Positions 11,431 to 23,404 of a DNA stretch of 64,000 nucleotides are shown one piece after another (positions within the stretch are counted from its first letter, which is position 1; every line of letters starts with the position of its first letter). The DNA is from Zhengitettix transpicula (taxonomy: Eukaryota; Arthropoda; Insecta; Orthoptera; Tetrigidae). Position numbers and translations under genes: made by a program. Where the stretch lies: positions 4,146,087 through 4,210,086 of the forward strand of contig CM073591.1 in assembly GCA_037074705.1 (NCBI GenBank), in the 5' to 3' direction. The notes beneath the pieces are model-generated. The model made no database searches. It was not told where the DNA came from and worked only from the letters and a program-made list of their open reading frames with translations.

Positions 11431-12530
11431 TGTAATACCAATTAAACAGGCTATTAATTGTTTTTAATAAAATTTAATTGTTGCTTAAAGACAACAATCG
11501 CAGCGGGTCTTTCTTTGTTAACAATGGGAGACTGGAGACCGCGCGCCTAGAGGAAGTCAGTCAGCGGCAAGACGCGAAAGGAAAAAGTCTACGGCGAGAA
11601 GCGAAACGGAAATGTATGCGTCGGCAGTTCGGTGCACGTAGAGAAATAGAAACAGTAAAAGTCTGCGGATCCAGAATTATGAATAGGGCTATCCAGGAAG
11701 CCCAACAGCGAGATATAATGGTTTACATAAAACGCAAGTAAACAGTTTTGACGGAGAGACTCATAAGATCGCAGTTTGGAAGCAGAAGTTTTGCTTCACA
11801 AAGTGACCTGATTTTCACATGGAGAGACTTTGAGGAGATCTACGTCTGAGGGCTGGCTGAGGATGAGATGATCCAGGTTGCAGGATATCAGAGACCGCAT
11901 GTGTTCAAAACCTAAAGTGTACAATCAGTGAGTAATGAACGGCCTGTTTAGTGGGTGTTGAGTTCAAGCTGCAAGAGTCCAAACTGGTACCAGTAGGACT
12001 GTCGTTAGTACAAAACAGTTATTAATGACTGTAAACAATAACTAAAGGGTATAGTCAGATTTCTTTCACTTTTGTATTTAATATTGTATTCCGTTAACTT
12101 CAGTGAGTTTGTATTGTTAATATAAACCCAGTGGTGACCCTGAGATAAAGAGAAATTCAACGAACGTAGTTGATTGTAAAATTATGAAGCTGTATTTTCA
12201 TAGAACGCCACGAATTAATCAAATAAAATTGAAATATTTGTTTGTTAAATTGATAGAATTCGGTAGGGCTTATAAGGCGTAATTATTAACAATAAATTTT
12301 AAATACATAATAATTTGTTATTTATTCCTATTAATTAAGCCCATATTTATTAATTATTACATAAATGGCTTCACCAACGTGGGGCAAATTAATTTAATTC
12401 CTCCCCGTTATTAATCATCACATAAATTGGCGTCTTCAACGTGTGGTTAACAAACTATCATTCAAATATTAATTAATTTTTTTGTTTAAGAATTTCTTTT
12501 AATTACAGGCTTTATTTATTATTTATTACA
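11431..12530 (-). mobile_element. LTR-like repeat, copy J (about 1.1 kb), reverse orientation
   Basis: Reads TGTAATACCAATTAAACAGG at the left, which is the inverted 3' end of copies A, E and H. It contains the inverted landmarks GGTGACCCTGAG (about 12133) and CAACGTGGGGCAAATTAA (about 12377), and ends TTTATTATTTATTACA before TATATATTTA. TG...CA ends in AT tracts as in the other copies. Its left half closely mirrors copy H (40397-41403). The small open frame at 11478-11741 lies inside it and is not taken as a gene. Confidence 0.5.
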
Positions 12531-13550
12531 TATATATTTATATTTATATTGATTAACGTTGAAATAGAGAATAATTGAAATTCAAAGAAAAATAAAAACT
12601 TAAATTTGATAAATAAAGATTGTAAATAATGATAAAATTGAAATAAAGAATAAAAGAAAGACATATCATAGAAACCAGAAAATATTAAAATTTGAAAAAT
12701 AGAGGAAAACTGAAATTTGACAGTAACATAATATTTGAGAGTAGGAAAAACATACATAATTAAAAGGAAATTAAAAATAACGCTGGCTAAATGGATGAAG
12801 AAAATTGAATTTTGAAATGAAGAAAACAATTAAAAATTGTAAAGAAATAAAAAACTTCGGAATTGGGAGAAAGAGAAAATAAATTTAATGTAATAAACAT
12901 TGTAACTTGGCAGGAACAGAAGGCGGGAAGAAGTATGAGGGGTCAACCAAGAAGATGAAGGCAGCATCGGGCGAGAGAAAAACCCGCAAATCCAGCGAGA
13001 ACTGGAAGGAAAGGTCAAAGCTCTGGAAATTCCCAAGTGGACGGAACCGAACCGATTTCGCAGAATCAGAGTGACGTCAGAGCCGTGACTCGAGTCAACA
13101 GCAACGTTGTTTAACAACAGCTTTTGCAGATTTCTTCCCGAGGAAGAAAGCAAGTATCATATAATGTTTAAAGAATTATTTTATGAAGCAATTGTTATAA
13201 TTAATTAAAAAACGTAATAAAATTTAGTGTCTCAGAGGATTGTGGGAACTACTTCGGTCTTTACTCCCGAGAGGTGGAGTGACCTTCTTTCTGTGTCTCC
13301 TCGCGCGACGTCTGAAACCTCAGCTTCTTCGTCAACAGGTTGAACCGTGATGACTGAAGAAATTCACAACCGCTCTTGAGTCGTCTGACACCTAAGAACT
13401 GCTTTGCACAGGCCAAGAAGAGGAAACTCACGCGTCTGTTTCGCTCTCAGTGCTGTGTCGTTATCAGGGAGATAGCGGCTCAGGACTGACGGTAAATTAG
13501 AACGGGACTGACTGACGCTTCGTCAATCCGTTGCTTCTTAAAAATTACTT
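12531..13550. other. AT-rich noncoding DNA
   Basis: Extremely AT-rich to about 12.9 kb, then mixed. The minus-strand open frames here are Phe/Ile/Tyr-rich translations of AT-rich DNA without domains. Confidence 0.3.
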
Positions 13551-13554
13551 TCCG

Positions 13555-13851
13555 TATCTAGAATAATAGGCCCATCACAATGATTAAGATCCAAACAGTG
13601 TTTCATAATAGGAGAATGTTTGTCAGATGGAAATTTTCATTGGTTTTAAGCTCCTTAGTTCTAGTTAACAAAGATCGTTTAGTGTGGCCAATGTAACAAT
13701 ATGAGCAATTATTCCAATTTATGTTATTATTATGGTAATTGAAAGTATTAAGACAATATTTTTGAACAAAATAAGAAAAAGAAGTAACAGATTTAAAAAT
13801 TACGGAGATATTTAGTTTTTTTGAATTACATTTTAAATTTAGTTGCCACAT
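13555..13851 (-). pseudogene. Penelope-like element GIY-YIG endonuclease fragment (frameshifted)
   Basis: On the minus strand the translation contains NNCSYCYIGHTKRSLLTRTK. This matches the family pattern C..C...YIGQT.RS...R..EH of the GIY-YIG endonuclease domain at the C-terminus of Penelope-like retroelements. After ENFHLT near 13630 the frame shifts and continues as KHSPIMKHCLDLNHCDGPII, which fits the S.I..H....H section of the same domain. The frameshift and the lack of a reverse transcriptase upstream make it a dead fragment. Confidence 0.55.
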
Positions 13852-13861
13852 GGTAAAACAA

Positions 13862-14950
13862 TAAAATTACCAGCACTGGCAACAGTTTTTATTATTATTA
13901 TGAATGTAACGAATTATGAGATTAATGAATTTGACGATCAAGTCACTAGGATACAGTTAAGAGCACGTGTGTGACGTCATACAAGGACAACAACAACCGT
14001 ATCCTTTTTATTAATAATCGGTTGAATTCCAAACTCCACCAGAGTAAGTAGATTTATGAAACCAATTAAAAGTTAAGAAATGGTGCTGACACATGTAAAA
14101 ATTTAATATCAGAACAGTAAACATATGTCGTCAAGATGCGTAAGCTACAGATTTAAAAGTAAATTTTTCAAAGCCCCTCGGTACAATTTCAACAAAGATG
14201 AAGAGGAACCCATCAGGAAACCAGAAATTTGACTATAAACAATTATTATTATTAAATGTAAAGAAAGTGGAATATGGGATTAAGGTAACACATATTCGAA
14301 ATTCAGACTAATCAATGACGTCCGTCTTTGCAGGACAAGATCAAAGGAAATACTTGGAAGTAAATAAAGCACATCAAGAGATGAAAGAAGCAATGCATAC
14401 TCTGGAGATTCAATACAGAAACCTGAGGTCTTCATTATAACAACGAACAAATGTTTTTTTTTTCAAGTAAGATTCAAAAATATATAAAGTACTGTTAATT
14501 GAGGAAACGACTTTTTAAAGAATCTTTGTTAATTTATATCTTGTATTGATATTCTTTGCAACTTTGGGTACATCTCTTCAGTCTGGAAATAGTATTGATC
14601 GAAACGTCTACAAACTTCAAATTACATTGCTTTTTGTCTGTTGTACGGGTCGTTACTTTCTTATTATAAAATATAATATCGGATAATGTATAAGTTACCT
14701 AAGAACGCTTTTTTATTTTTAGAAACGTCTCCGTCTTCAGTCTATAACTCAGTTCTTGTTGTTGATGATTTATAACTTCCTTCGCTCAATAAACGTAATC
14801 CGGTTTGATTTATGTTTATTGCTGTTTCTTACAATCTTTCTGTTTCGAACTCGTTGATTTTTCACGACCGTTAATCTTCGATCTTCCTTTCTTTTATTTT
14901 TTTTTACTAACACAATGGAAGAATCCGATTAATTCTGCCACTAATATCTT
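13862..14950. other. Noncoding stretch with two GAAACGT-type motifs
   Basis: No gene. CTTCAGTCTGG...GATCGAAACGTCT at about 14577-14613 and GAAACGTCTCCGTCTTCAG at about 14723-14741 resemble fragments of the foldback and Penelope-associated motif described in the findings. Confidence 0.25.
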
Positions 14951-14952
14951 GA

Positions 14953-15291
14953 TGTTCCACACACGAGGACTTTGTTCGCATTTCACAAGATGACGGTAGA
15001 ACTGATTTGGACGAAACTTTATATATCGACGATATACAGAATCCTGAGAAGGTTCTTAGCGATATCAAACTGCCATCCGTGGCGGAAACCTTGAGTTTTA
15101 CTGCTCGGACGAGGATTTTGTCCTCTGAAGCGTTGACCTGCGTCACATTGTCAACCGACTTTCCGTCTCTTTCTTTAAAGCGGCAAAGAGAAGAGTTGCA
15201 TGAAGGAGACTTGTGTTTGCGGAACAGGATGTTTTCTCTGACCGCAAACCTGCAATCACATTCATTCAGATACAGTGACATTTGTTTATAA
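14953..15291 (+). other. Open frame with protein-like composition, status uncertain
   Basis: A frame open from just after a TGA at 14950 to a stop at 15289-15291. It reads FVRISQDDGRTDLDETLYID then DIQNPEKVLSDIKLPSVAET, which looks more like a real acidic/helical protein segment than its AT-rich surroundings would give by chance. No family recognised. An ATG at 14990 lies in another frame, and no clear acceptor or donor pair brackets the segment. It could be a decayed TE or gene fragment, an exon of an unrecognised gene, or chance. Confidence 0.2.
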
Positions 15292-15424
15292 AAAAAAAAT
15301 GCCTTGAAAACTTTCTCGAGTCGTTGTGGAAGAAGTAGGTTTTTTCTTTCACTGTTCCTAACGTAGGGACTCTTTTTTCCGTCTTAAGGAACAAGGAAGC
15401 GTAAAGTAGTAATTTTGCACACGA

Positions 15425-15505
15425 ACATCCGCGTCCCCGTCGCGGTTGGAACCAGGGATGTCCGTGATGCGGGGCAGGCACGCTGACCCCTACACCACGG
15501 CTATT
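15425..15505 (-). repeat. tRNA-derived SINE fragment
   Basis: Reverse complement reads GTGGTGTAGGGGTCAGCGTG (A-box-like) and about 30 bases later CTGGTTCCAACCG (B-box-like), the layout of a tRNA-derived SINE head. A related head (GTAGGGGTCAGCGT) occurs at about 47216 on the plus strand. No full cloverleaf was demonstrated, so it is not called as a tRNA gene. Confidence 0.5.
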
Positions 15506-17570
15506 TTCTTACATTGTCCTACGCGAGAAAACAAGTCCTTAGAGTGACGTCATCAGCTGGTCCCCCTCCACCTGCGCTTTCCCCCGCCCCGCGCCGAGGA
15601 CCAGTTGATGACGTCATGACCTCTGGCACGGATCCCGCAGATCGCTGTCGGCCTTGCAGCGGACGTCCACGGTGAGTAGAAGCAGAGATCCTCCAGATTT
15701 GACACTTTGTCACTTTCCTTTCGCTGTTATTTCCGAAAGCACGATTAGTTTCCATATATTACGAAGAGTTATAAATATCGACCGCGTCTGGAACCTCAGC
15801 AAAGAACATCTGGAGAAGCAGAACAGAGGTTCTTTAATTGTATTGACTATTCCGTTCAGTTTACCTTCGTGATCACGTGAACCACTGTGTTGCATTCTTT
15901 CTGAGCGTTTAACACGTGTCATTAATGAAAGTAAAAGGTCAATATTTGAATCCCAACATTTGTGTGGATTGATTGTTCATGACAACGAGGAATTACACTC
16001 CTTTGCTGACCATCGTAATTACAACACGCGACTCCCCTCCATCTTGTTCTCTCACCCAACGTCAATGGGCGAGACTTCACTGCGTTGTCGACAATAATCG
16101 CCAAGTTCTTTTTGTTTAACTTTATTTAGCAGGATCTGCAAGGAAAACGCAATTCACGGCTATGATGTAAGAGTATCTTGTGAAAATATCTCACACCTCT
16201 GACAATTATCTTGTGTGTCTTTTATGGGTGTTTTTTGTCCGCGGTTTAATTTACTTGCACTATATTTTTGAAGAAGTTACTGGATATATGTTGTGACTGA
16301 AGCACGGGCTGCTAATTGCGATACGTAACACTTTTTTATTCTGCACGGATTGAAGTTTCTTGAGCGAAGTTGAAGCTGCGTTGCTGGTCAATGGGTCGCA
16401 GAATCGATTCATAAATTCAACTCGAAGATGAGATTTGCGGTGGATCAGAGTGAGTCTTGCGTTGCACTCATTCAGCTTTTTTTTTTAATTTATCAATGTG
16501 GTACCTCTAGTTGAGTTTTGCACGTAGGTGGTCCAGTAGTCCTAGCAGGGTCACGTGAAACTGAGGAAAGCCAAGGGAGAAGGTTGGAACTGAAAGCACA
16601 GTACGAGAAAATGTGATTGATTCAAATGTCTGAGAGAAACGAAGGACAGATAACGACGGAAACTGATAAAAATGAATGTTGAAGTGAATGATAAGAGGTC
16701 ACACGTGCGAAACGTAACGTCATTACCAGCGAACAAGAATGTGGTTTATTTTGCAGTCCTGAATGTTTGCGGAGGGGAGTTTAATCAGAGATATTTTCCC
16801 TCGACGGGTGTCGACACTCTCATTGGTCGATTTGACAGAGTTTCTTCCTTCCCGTTCCACCTTTGTACCTTCGTCTTATTTCTACGAACCCTTTTCTTTC
16901 CCTTTCAGCCTTCGGCTCGCATCGCAGTTTTTCATACATTTCAACTCACCATCACAAGTTTTTTTAAAAATATTTCGTAACATTTCCTTTAGCGTTTCTT
17001 ACCTAACTACTCTTCTTCCGGAAGAAACTTACACTATCGTTTCCTTATAACGCGGCTTCCGTACTAGATCTGAAATTTCCCAATTTCCTCACCTCTTTCC
17101 GAGGCTTTCTTTAAGCTGGCTCGCAAGGTTCGTCCTCCAGAATTGAAATTTAATAGATTTTCCGGACTGCTATGATCCTAAAGGCCTAAAGATCCTAAGT
17201 GACTTTTGCCCACAGAATTGTTTTAAAAATTCGGCCTGAAAATAGGAGGACATTGATTGCTCACAAAGGCGTGGGGAAACATACGGAATTTTCGAGAGAA
17301 TTCAGCTTTAGTAAATATTGGTCAGACAGTAGACGAGAAGCAACCTGGCTGGACGTCACTCAGTTTATGTCCGACAATGCTCGATCCAGCATCGTAGCAA
17401 CTGACGCCAAACAAGGCCAAATACAGATGGTCACTATATTGTTTCTCATTTAAGAGCCAAAGATCCTGGTAGATATTTATTTGTATGACGTCCCGGCATG
17501 TTTGTGCTCGTCATGGTCACGTAACCTAGAGTTAAGACGCTGGAACTTCAAAAGAAAAGTGAAATGTGTC
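15506..17570. other. Noncoding stretch without recognised features
   Basis: Mixed composition. 15540-15615 contains an imperfect inverted pair, AGTGACGTCATCAGCTGGTC and GACCAGTTGATGACGTCAT, separated by a C-rich loop. Open frames in this region look random. Confidence 0.3.
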
Positions 17571-17574
17571 ATTC

Positions 17575-17640
17575 AAGATGGCGGTCGTCCCGGTAGGCCA
17601 AGGAGACGAGCTGAGTCAATTAAATTGTCACCACAGTCCA
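17575..17640 (+). repeat. R1 repeat, short 5' fragment
   Basis: CAAGATGGCGGTCGTCCCGG then TAGGCCAAGGAGACGA matches the start of the R1 copy at 55890 (AGATGACAGTCGTCTCCGTA then GGCCAAGGAGGAGA). The similarity is lost after about 60 bases. Confidence 0.35.
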
Positions 17641-18063
17641 CAATCAACCCGATGTTGACGGGGCTGAACGTGAACTTGTCTAGATCCTTGTGGCTATTAA
17701 CAATTATCACCATCTCAGCTCTGGTTTTGTAGAGTCCAAAAGCCTAAGACACCCAAAGTTAAACCTGTACATCACATCGTTTGACTTGTATGCTAAATAT
17801 GTTTGTTTTCATTAAATTTATTGTAAATAAGAGGTTACATTGAATAAGGCTTGACGTCGACGTCCTGTCTCTGTGTCTGGACCAAGAGATTTCAGCAAGA
17901 GGTTGCCATTACTCCCTTTCCTGCAAGCGTAACTTTCCACCGTTTCCAAACCCCCGAAAGAGAAAGCGCCAAAATAATAACTTTCGTTACTTTCAACAAT
18001 TATGCAATATTTTATTATTGAGCGTGTGTGGGCGTAAATATCAACAAACAAATGCACGGCCTT

Positions 18064-18273
18064 AAGTCAGAAAATAATGCTAATTTACAAAACCTTAAAA
18101 TAAACAACGTTTCGTCCTATTTTTGGGATCTCTTCAGGTTTAATAATGTTCTATATAAATGATGCAAAACAATTTAGAGATGAGGCAAAATTATTAAACC
18201 TGACAAGAGCCTAAAAAAAGGACGAAACGTCCTTTAATTAATGTTTTGTTAATAAACGTAATTTTCTGACATA
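18064..18273. mobile_element. Foldback repeat, family FB2
   Basis: The left end AAGTCAGAAAATAATG...AACGTTTCGTCCTA...TCTTCAGG is mirrored by the right end CCTGACAAGAGCC...AGGACGAAACGTCC...GTAATTTTCTGACATAA. The arms are about 85 bases each. Each arm carries a CTGA..A...GGACGAAACGT motif reading outwards. A single arm of the same family lies at 37700-37795. Confidence 0.5.
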
Positions 18274-18554
18274 AGTGCGTGTATTTGTCTATTTATAGAT
18301 CTGTTAGTGTGAATATCAAATAATAAATAAATTACGGCCAAAGCAAACATCTCTTTATATTGTATTGACAATGAGATTTAACTTTTACTAATGAATCTCA
18401 ATTAACGCAGATTAGGATAAACCTTCCTATGCCATTATGGGGAAGTCAGCCTGCAAAACTAAAAGTAAAGTGGAAATTATAAATAAACTACCTTGAGCCG
18501 GAAAATAGTCTTATAACGAAAAATTAAATATAGAGACTTTGCGTCGTTAATAAT

Positions 18555-18740
18555 GAGATAAAACAGCCAAATACCGACAAAAGAACTGATGATATAAATA
18601 CCGCAGAACGTTTCTGGAAGCCTTGTGCCTTTCTTTAGGTGCTCAGAAAACTAAACATACTAGACCCGAGAGCGACACAACTGCACAGTTCAGGTGACAA
18701 TCTCAAAAGTTTTTAGTTTTCTCAAATATTCGAGGGTCCC
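18555..18740. mobile_element. Foldback repeat, family FB1, degraded copy
   Basis: Contains AGCCAAATACCGACAAAAGA, GATATAAATACCGCAGAACG, TTTCTGGAAGCCTTGTGCCT and GCGACACAACTGCAC in the same order as the FB1 copies at 38.7 and 53.4 kb. The right arm is mostly lost. Confidence 0.45.
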
Positions 18741-18744
18741 TAGT

Positions 18745-19480
18745 GATGTCATTTCTCTTCTCGGAGAATAAGTCTGAGGGTTTGGAAATTAATCGCAGGA
18801 TTAAGTATCAGAAGCGGGAGAATTAAAATCACGATTAGGGACAGAATACGTAACCACTTGACGTAAAAATAGTTTGCGACTGGTGGAAAAAGGGAATTAA
18901 AATTGCTCAAGACAGGAGAAGGAAGTCGTCAACTTTTAAAATATTTTCAGAAAGTGTAGTAACGGAAAGTTGGAGGCGATTCAGACGACGAAGAGAACGT
19001 TGTATTTAGCTTCGGGCCTTCACTATACTCGTAGAGAATCCTTTACTTCTATCCTAGAGTCCACCATTGCATTACAAAATCTCCCCCTACCACTTCTCTG
19101 TCTATCTCTGAGGAAGAACATCTCATACGCAATTTTCTTCTGGCGTCTTCCTTATCTGTTCACTGGCCAAGGTTTTATTTTTATTTAATACGACACAAAT
19201 AAACGAGAAACGCTGCAAAGTGGGACTTCTGGCCAATGTTATGTAATGAGTGTCAACAATCTTACAGCAATTATCGCTTGTGTTTCATCGCTTTTTTGTG
19301 GAGTGGTTTGGACCAGTTCGCCGCCTAGTTTTGTCCTACGGCGCTCAAGTCTTTACACTTATTACCAGTACATCTTAATTATTTTTTACTCGCAGCTTCC
19401 GTCGTTTCAGGGACAACATCATTTAACATTTTTCTCCTTCACCACATTTGGATATGAATTAATGTGGAGTTTCAAGAAAT
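18745..19480. other. Noncoding stretch without recognised features
   Basis: No exon, RNA gene or recognised repeat. Confidence 0.3.
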
Positions 19481-19489
19481 TAGGTATAC

Positions 19490-19995
19490 TTGCTTCATGC
19501 ACCTTTCTTTTTTTGGAGAGTGCCATCCACGTGGTGGCCTCTCCCCTTGAATAGTATAGGAAGAGATTTGAAAGAGAGGATGTGGAAGGGTAGAGCAAGT
19601 TAGCCAAAGCTTAACTCAAGCCCCACGACTATAGTTTAAGGATTCCACCTGGCATTCACTAAAAAGTAATACAGGACAAACCCTACAGAAACCTTCATTG
19701 GTTAGGTCAGGCTCATGGTACTTATCCTGCTGATGATTGGAGTGGGGACACAGCATTCCCTCCTCCGTGCCTCAACTAGTGTAGGACACAGCTGGCCAAC
19801 TGTTTCTATGGGAACAGCAGACCACTCTTATCATACGCTCGATGGAACGTAACCTCTCAAAACTGACCGAGGTGCCTTGGCTTAGTTTAAAAGCGGAGAG
19901 ATAAGAATGCAAACCCGAAGGTAACTCTTCGGACTCTCCAAGACGGTTCCACCTATGAGTGCTGAGAACTGCTCCTTTGGGTGATCTCTCCATCT
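19490..19995 (-). mobile_element. R1 interspersed repeat, reverse orientation
   Basis: The reverse complement follows the R1 order seen at 55.9 and 61.5 kb. From high to low coordinates: a GATGGAGAGATCACCC region, CGAGGCACCTCGGT..., AGAGTGGTCTGCTGTTCCC, GGAATGCTGTGTCCCCACTC, GTAGGGTTTGTCCTGTATTA, then CCTTTCCACATCC and CTATACTATTC. It is more diverged than the other copies. Confidence 0.5.
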
Positions 19996-19999
19996 TACA

Positions 20000-21998
20000 G
20001 CTTTAAAGGTCTTGTAATTTTATTAAAGGCAATAAAAACATTTTTAGATACAAGAATCTTCATCTGGAGACTCCTTCTCGGTAGTCCATTTCTTTTTGAG
20101 GATGTGTTTAAAGCTCTCTTATATTAAACAATTTGTAATTCCCTCTTTTCTCGGCATTGAAATTTTATATAACTTACATAGAATTCCAATACCATTATTC
20201 TTTTTTGATATTGAAAACATTTATTGGCATTATTTATTTATGTTTGTGACAGTCTCTCTATTATAATTTTCAACAATTCTGTCCACCAATGAGCGATTGG
20301 AGACTTCTAAATTGAATGTGACACATGTTGATAGGTCATAAATCTATGATAGAGAAAAGAGTGAACAAGTATGAATATTCACAAGTTTTAATCCTCGTGA
20401 AGCAAGGCTTACTACTACTTGATTATTCAAAATACACCATAAATTAAAATGTGTGTCTTGTGGGGTTTCACAAGTTCCACTTTTCAACCACATATATTCC
20501 TTATTTATATAATCCTACATAATGGGTTAATGACACTGTGTTTGTGCAACAGAAAACACCATGTAAATACAAATATATTATTGAAATTAAGTTATAAATA
20601 GCTGTAGTGTGGGGAGGGGAAAGAATATACATTGCTTTATAATGAAAGATGGAGAATCCAGAGAAATGTTAGGTTCCTTGTACAGCAGTTAGCAGTTTTT
20701 ATCTTTGTAGACTGTGATATGGAAATTACATCTTTCATTTGGGTAAATAAAAACCTCTGTTTCTCATTTGACTTATAAATGATGTGGAGATCTTTATAAA
20801 ATCATTACATCCAATTTTGGTGCAAGCTTGCACAAAAGGTTATTGACTAGATTTTGTTCTCTTGGGTAAAAATTACTATGTTTATAGTTTGTTTAAGCCC
20901 AGAAAAGGATCAAAGATCTTTTGTCTTTGGCAAAAGGACTATCTCAGAAGTTCCATGTTATTGTAGTGGGATGAGTAGGCAACACTATATACAAGATGAT
21001 TCAATGTTCATTAGTCAAACTTGGTAGAGCTTGCTGAAACATACATGTTTTGTATAGGAATATATGGTCAGCAGTCACTCATTGAGGCACAAACACAATA
21101 AATGAACCATGAAAAGAACAACAGTGTGTATTTACAATATCATCACAAAGTGTTTCTTCCCAGCAATGTTTATAATAAATAACTCAAAATTGTGACCACA
21201 TACATACAGAAACATGGAACCCTGATACAAAATAGTAACTAATCATCATGACTATTAGTAACTTTCATTACTAATATATTTTATACAATATATTTAAGTA
21301 ATATTATTTATTTCCCATTATTTTATGGTTATCACTTACATTTTTAACACAAAACTGTTGTTAATTGTTGTCATATAATGAGTATTCCACTGATGATGAA
21401 GAATAACCAGACAGATTGTCCATTGGCAAACAGTTATTTTCAACTGGTTTATGATAATAGTGCTACATACATCACAACTGTCATTATGAATCATTAAGTA
21501 CTGTTGCATAAATGTAATTTTAATCATTTGATTCTGATTAAAGTACTTATTTTATTACATTATATTGATACTGGCATAATATTAAAGTGAAATATGCTAT
21601 AACTTTTTATATTAAGCTAAAAACTATAGGCCAAATACCATTTAATACTTCACAGTCTTTCCACATTCCTGTACATTTGTATCCTTTAAGAGAGACCTCC
21701 AAGTTATGTACCAACTAGTCTGCTCTCTCAATGATTTCTGTATAAGAATATAGTCTACTACGACTTTACATATTAGATGCTGCATAAGACAATCATACTT
21801 TACTCATGAATGACTTATTAGTATGACCTGACCAATCTTCTCATTTATATTGATATATCAAGCCACCTGCTTGAATTTGCATAAATGTAAAATCTATCAG
21901 TTTAATCACTTGTGTACTTGTGTGGAAATCTAATACCTCTTTTTCATCAACGGCACAGTGCAAGCAATCTATCATTGAAAATCTATTTTTATTGACAG
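20000..21998. other. AT-rich region upstream of the LRR gene
   Basis: It should contain the promoter and a 5' UTR exon of the LRR gene, because an acceptor-like AG sits directly before the ATG at 21999. I cannot place a transcription start or first exon with any confidence. Confidence 0.25.
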
Positions 21999-22213
21999 AT
22001 GATACTACTGCATGTGCTGACATTTGTAGCCACTTCGCCATTAATGCTGGCAATTGTGGACTCAAAGGCACAACAGTGTACTTGCACTGAGGCCAAGCAT
22101 GGCTCAGACGAGTACATCACTGTGTGCCGAACCACGGTGTGCATCCCAGAAGGGCGAGTAAAGCTCCAACTACAAGGCACAGGCATTGACAGTCTTTCCA
22201 GAGAGTCACTCAG
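21999..22213 (+). CDS. Secreted LRR protein, first coding exon (signal peptide and N-cap)
   Basis: ATG at 21999 directly follows a TTGACAG acceptor. The first about 23 residues (MILLHVLTFVATSPLMLAIV then DSKA) form a typical signal peptide, followed by a cysteine-containing N-cap (QQCTCTEAKHGSDEYITVCR, then TTVC) and the start of a leucine-rich segment (VKLQLQGTGIDSLSRESL). The donor GTCAGT follows 22213 and the exon ends in phase 2. Across five exons the gene encodes about 529 residues: signal peptide, LRR-type segments, a C-terminal Cys cap, then a long proline-rich tail. No transmembrane helix is visible, so it is predicted to be secreted. The specific family is not recognised. Confidence 0.75.
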
Positions 22214-23404
22214 GTCAGTATTTAGCAATTGTAATCTTTCATAAACTATAATAATGATTATTTGCACACATCACATTATTGGTCATACTATTGTTTCATC
22301 AAGCAACCCAGATAAGTTGAAGTTATCTTACTAATTCCTGAGGTATTTTACAGTTTTAGTTTGGGTATATTCACTTAGAAATTTGGTTTTATGTATGAAA
22401 TGCACTTCAGGCAGGGCATATCATTGAAATTTTGTGTATTCACATATTTAACCTTGTAGGAAACATGAATGCTTTATTCATAATTTACACTGGAAAAGTC
22501 CTTGCTCTCTTATGTAAATCCAATATTAGCAACAATAAAGAAATACTTCAAGAACCATAAAAATTAAGTTTACATTAAAATAATATTGTAATCAACTATA
22601 TTACACATTTCCATTACTGGTTACTTTCAGTTTATTATTGAGAAAGTTTTGATTGAATAAGAATGTATGTTGCAGTATCCAGCATAATAGTATGGTATTA
22701 TACCATATTCCATAGACCCTGTATAGAAGCTGGGCTTCAAGGATGTGGAATTAGTCTGGAATTATACATAATTACAACCTTATAAATATAAATATTATAT
22801 CTGAATTATATGAAGAATTTTTTACTCGTGCTGTTAAGTGCAAAATGGTTTCCTAAATACATAATACATTCTGTGTAGCTATCAATTCCATACTCATTCC
22901 ACATATTTAATTAATTAATTGTTAGTAAATTAAATTATACTAAAAAATTAAGTTTTCATTAAATAAAAAATAACATTAAAGGTTAATGTATTTTAATCTC
23001 ATGTTTGATCTGTGGAACAGATTAGGAACAATTATATCAAAACCATTAAAAAAAATTTAAAGAAAAATTATTTGTAACAAATTTAATCCTTGAAAATTAT
23101 TTTAATAGAATTGCAATATGACCATGGCTTTGTCAGGGTACAATATTTTGAACTCATGAAAATGTATAGTTGCTATTACTGGATGGTGAATTTCTCCCAG
23201 TTTTGTTGGCAGGTGCTTATCTGGTCATGAAGTAGGCTGCAGGTATTTATCAGGATCTGTGACATTCCAGGATTGACCAAAACATTGCACTACCAACATC
23301 TAGATGATCTTGGTTATTATTAACTGGATCCAAAACCACTTCATTCTCTTTCTCCTCACTTCACGCAAATGTACTAAAATATTTCTCTGTATTCTTGTAT
23401 ACAG

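Noticed and set aside
11478..11741. 87-residue Arg/Lys-rich plus frame
   Set aside because: Lies inside LTR-like copy J and has no family character.
16672..17050. Overlapping plus frames of 95-102 residues
   Set aside because: Phe/Ser-rich, no domain, no splice context; probably chance.
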